64,000 nucleotides of DNA from RPQJ01 sp963698735. GTDB lineage: Bacteria > Pseudomonadota > Gammaproteobacteria > Steroidobacterales > Steroidobacteraceae. The stretch lies in NCBI GenBank assembly GCA_963698735.1, contig CAVOSA010000037.1, forward strand, positions 1 through 64,000, written 5' to 3'. Below, piece by piece: positions 62,065 to 64,000 of this stretch. The position numbers were made by a program, and so were the translations under genes. Numbering within the stretch: the stretch's first letter is position 1; the number at the start of each line of letters is the position of its first letter. The notes below the pieces were generated by a model, which was not told the origin of the DNA, did no database searches, and saw only the letters and a list, made by a program, of their open reading frames with translations.

Positions 62065-63573
62065 CTAAGGCGCCGCCGCTACGAAAGCTGCAATGCGTTC
62101 GACGAGGTAGGGATGGAAAGGATTGCTGCGCTGGCGCGTCAGCATCCAGTTCGGCACGTTCAGCACGCCGTTCTCGCCACGGATTTCGAGGCGGCCCAGT
62201 TGCACGTGACGGTCCGTCGAAACCGCCTCGTAACCGTACAGCGGGTCGTCCGGCGGAAACGGCAACGCAACGTGTGAAAGGGAGAAGACGTGGCGCGGCC
62301 AGTACAGGTCCAGGAGCCGATCCGGCGCGACGGCACCCTCGGCTGGTGACCGCCGTTCGACCACCTGCAGCGTGCCGGGGTTGGCGTTGGTGATGAGCGT
62401 GAGCGCGAATGGGCGTTGCGACTGCGACAGCAGTCTGCGCGTGAGGGGTGCCGGATCGGCAACGAGCAGCGGCTGCACGATCGAGAGGCGGTTGACGTCG
62501 AACAGCACCAGTTCGTGGCCGTCCGGTGCCAGCCGGCCGAGCAGCGAATCGATGACTGCCGGCGCCTGCACCGTGGAGTCGACCGTCGAGACGAAGGCCA
62601 GGATCGGCGGCAGGCCTTGCACCGGGCCCTTGCTCGCAATTGCAGCGATGCGTTTGGTCAGCCGGCTCGTCAGGCGTTGCGTCTCGCCGGCGGCGTTGAA
62701 ACTGAACGACTGGTATTTGTAGGGATCGACTTCCGTCTCGATCACCTGCCAGGCAGCGCGCCCGAAGCCCTGCAGGTCGGAGAGGCCCGTGCGGATGCGG
62801 CCGATCGCCGCGAGCCTGGTGATGCCGATGGCCGGTGAGATCAATGACAGGCTCGCAGGCCGCGGCAGCTGCGAGTCGATCCGCGCGTCGAGCGCATAGC
62901 TGACGGCGAGGGCCGCCCCGTTCGAGTACCCGATCATGTGGATCGGCTTCGACGTCCCGAGCGTCGCGCGCAGGTCGCGCATCGCGAGCCGCGTTGCCGC
63001 TTCGAGGTCTTCGACTTCAAACGTCACCAGTCCCGCGGGTGCCGTGCCGTGGCCCGGCAGCCTCAAGCCGACAACGCGGTAGCCGCGCGCCACCAGCGCG
63101 AGACCCATGCTGCGCAGGCTGTACGGCGAGTCGGTGAGTCCGTGCAGCAGCAGGATGCCACCCACGGGCTCGCCCTTGGGCTCGAGCACGAACGTGCGGT
63201 TCCAGTTGACGTCCCAGACCTCGGGATCGCTGCGACTGCCCGCGTTGAACCGGTTGAAGGGCAAGCGATCGGTTGCCGGAAGCGATTTGCCGACATCGTC
63301 CCGGACTTGGTCTAGAAGGCGCTGCTCACGCGCTCGGTACTGCTCGAGCGTCGTGATGCGGCCGCGCTCGTAGTCGGCCGCCGTGAACTCGTCGGTCAGG
63401 CGCACGCGGTGCCAGGGCTTGAGTTCGGGCCCGGCCCACAGGAAATGCAGGTAAAAGCCGGCGGCGACCAGCAGCAGCGCCGTCAGCAACGACCACAGTT
63501 TCCGTCCCAGCCAGCGCAGCAATGCTCCCACGATCAACCCCCGGACTGCCCCGAAACGACCCCGCCGGATCAT
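62065..63573 (-). CDS. alpha/beta hydrolase, membrane-anchored
   Basis: Protein of 502 residues with one N-terminal membrane helix (LWSLLTALLLVAAGFYLHFL). The hydrolase fold has the oxyanion-hole segment GGILLLHGLTDSPYSLRSMG, the nucleophile elbow MIGYSNGAALAVSYA (GxSxG serine) and a late LVLFDVNR acidic region. Hydrolysis of a lipid or ester outside the cytoplasmic membrane is likely; substrate unknown. The basic residues before the helix favour N-in topology. Confidence 0.82.
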   Translation of the reverse strand: MIRRGRFGAVRGLIVGALLRWLGRKLWSLLTALLLVAAGFYLHFLWAGPELKPWHRVRLTDEFTAADYERGRITTLEQYRAREQRLLDQVRDDVGKSLPATDRLPFNRFNAGSRSDPEVWDVNWNRTFVLEPKGEPVGGILLLHGLTDSPYSLRSMGLALVARGYRVVGLRLPGHGTAPAGLVTFEVEDLEAATRLAMRDLRATLGTSKPIHMIGYSNGAALAVSYALDARIDSQLPRPASLSLISPAIGITRLAAIGRIRTGLSDLQGFGRAAWQVIETEVDPYKYQSFSFNAAGETQRLTSRLTKRIAAIASKGPVQGLPPILAFVSTVDSTVQAPAVIDSLLGRLAPDGHELVLFDVNRLSIVQPLLVADPAPLTRRLLSQSQRPFALTLITNANPGTLQVVERRSPAEGAVAPDRLLDLYWPRHVFSLSHVALPFPPDDPLYGYEAVSTDRHVQLGRLEIRGENGVLNVPNWMLTRQRSNPFHPYLVERIAAFVAAAP

Positions 63574-63680
63574 AGTCCGAACGCGACCCCTCTCGTAAAA
63601 CCCGAATGGTCGTGGACGGCATTCGGGGCGAGCATGCCGGACGTCATCCAGGTCGCCCCCGTGGGCGCGACGAACGGGAG

Positions 63681-64000
63681 ATGGAACGAGCTACGGCACC
63701 CGAGGCTGAGGCCGCGGCCAAGACCGCGGTTTCGGTTGTCTTTGATTCTCTCGCGTTCGACTATGCCGACCGCCTGCGGGAAGCTGCGGACCTGTTGCAG
63801 GCGCAGGGCGCCAATCCCTATCGGGTGACCGCCTATCGCAAGGCCGCAGGGTCGCTGGCCCGGGTTCACCCTGCCGAGATCGTCGCACTCGTCGACCGCG
63901 AGGGTGTCGAAGGTCTGGACCGCCTGCCGCACGTGGGACGCGGCATCGCCACGGCGATCGTCGAAATGGTCCGCACCGGACACTGGACCCAGCTCGAACG
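63681..64000 (+). CDS. PolX-like N-terminal helix-hairpin-helix protein, partial
   Basis: Only the first 106 codons are inside the window and the frame is open to the end. ACGGGAG precedes the ATG. The segment ANPYRVTAYRKAAGSLARVH followed by LDRLPHVGRGIATAIVEMVRTGHW matches the N-terminal helix-hairpin-helix of DNA polymerase X / PolX-type and related proteins, which bind DNA. Whether it continues as a full PolX (polymerase plus PHP exonuclease) or ends as a short HHH protein cannot be told. Confidence 0.75.
   Translation, partial: MERATAPEAEAAAKTAVSVVFDSLAFDYADRLREAADLLQAQGANPYRVTAYRKAAGSLARVHPAEIVALVDREGVEGLDRLPHVGRGIATAIVEMVRTGHWTQLE

Overview
The window is GC-rich double-stranded chromosome from a proteobacterium, most likely a gammaproteobacterium of the Steroidobacter/Nevskia/Xanthomonas neighbourhood. 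This placement is an inference from gene content: GreB, AvtA, FadH, HutUIG, a four-ATPase double-length UvrA, a PiT/DUF47 pair and a LytS/LytTR pair. No rRNA, tRNA or CRISPR array was seen. Gene starts were chosen from ribosome binding sites, overlaps and family lengths.

Region 1 (1-4.5 kb) holds an Imm11-like immunity gene at the left edge, an acyl-CoA dehydrogenase flanked by two diverged copies of a 65-bp repeat, an exported YciI protein, and an ArsR/SRPBCC pair with a perfect 16-bp palindrome just before arsR. Region 2 (4.5-15.8 kb) is accessory DNA. It has an internally deleted IS3-family element, an IS30-family element that abuts a truncated FadL-like porin gene, a GNAT enzyme, small membrane proteins, a HEPN-like protein, a YtcJ-type amidohydrolase and a DUF3604 lipoprotein. 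Four copies of an 80-100 bp intergenic repeat, all in one orientation, were found only here.

Region 3 (15.9-26.3 kb) is more core-like. It contains a bactofilin / coiled-coil / M23 peptidase operon (envelope shape), a fusion of a dual-specificity-type phosphatase with an ADP-ribosylglycohydrolase, GreB, and a polyamine set: homospermidine synthase on the minus strand and arginine decarboxylase on the plus strand. The polyamine genes are separated by a glutathione transferase and a rhodanese. Region 4 (26.3-39 kb) has an RRM glycine-rich RNA-binding protein with a long leader and strong terminator, a UvrD-like helicase, a DUF6524 membrane protein, a peroxidase-related enzyme, an amidohydrolase, an aldehyde dehydrogenase, a Nudix hydrolase, MobB, a HAD hydrolase and valine-pyruvate aminotransferase.

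Region 5 (39-52.8 kb) has the giant uvrA, interrupted by a one-base frameshift and carrying an in-frame REP-like palindrome, then a DUF47/PiT phosphate uptake pair, FadH, a CBS protein and a LytS/LytTR two-component system. Region 6 (52.8-64 kb) has the histidine-degradation genes hutU-hutI-hutG (hutI also carries an in-frame REP-like palindrome), a thioredoxin-fold lipoprotein, L-threonine aldolase overlapping a secretin-domain protein, an alpha/beta hydrolase and the start of a PolX-like gene that runs off the right edge.
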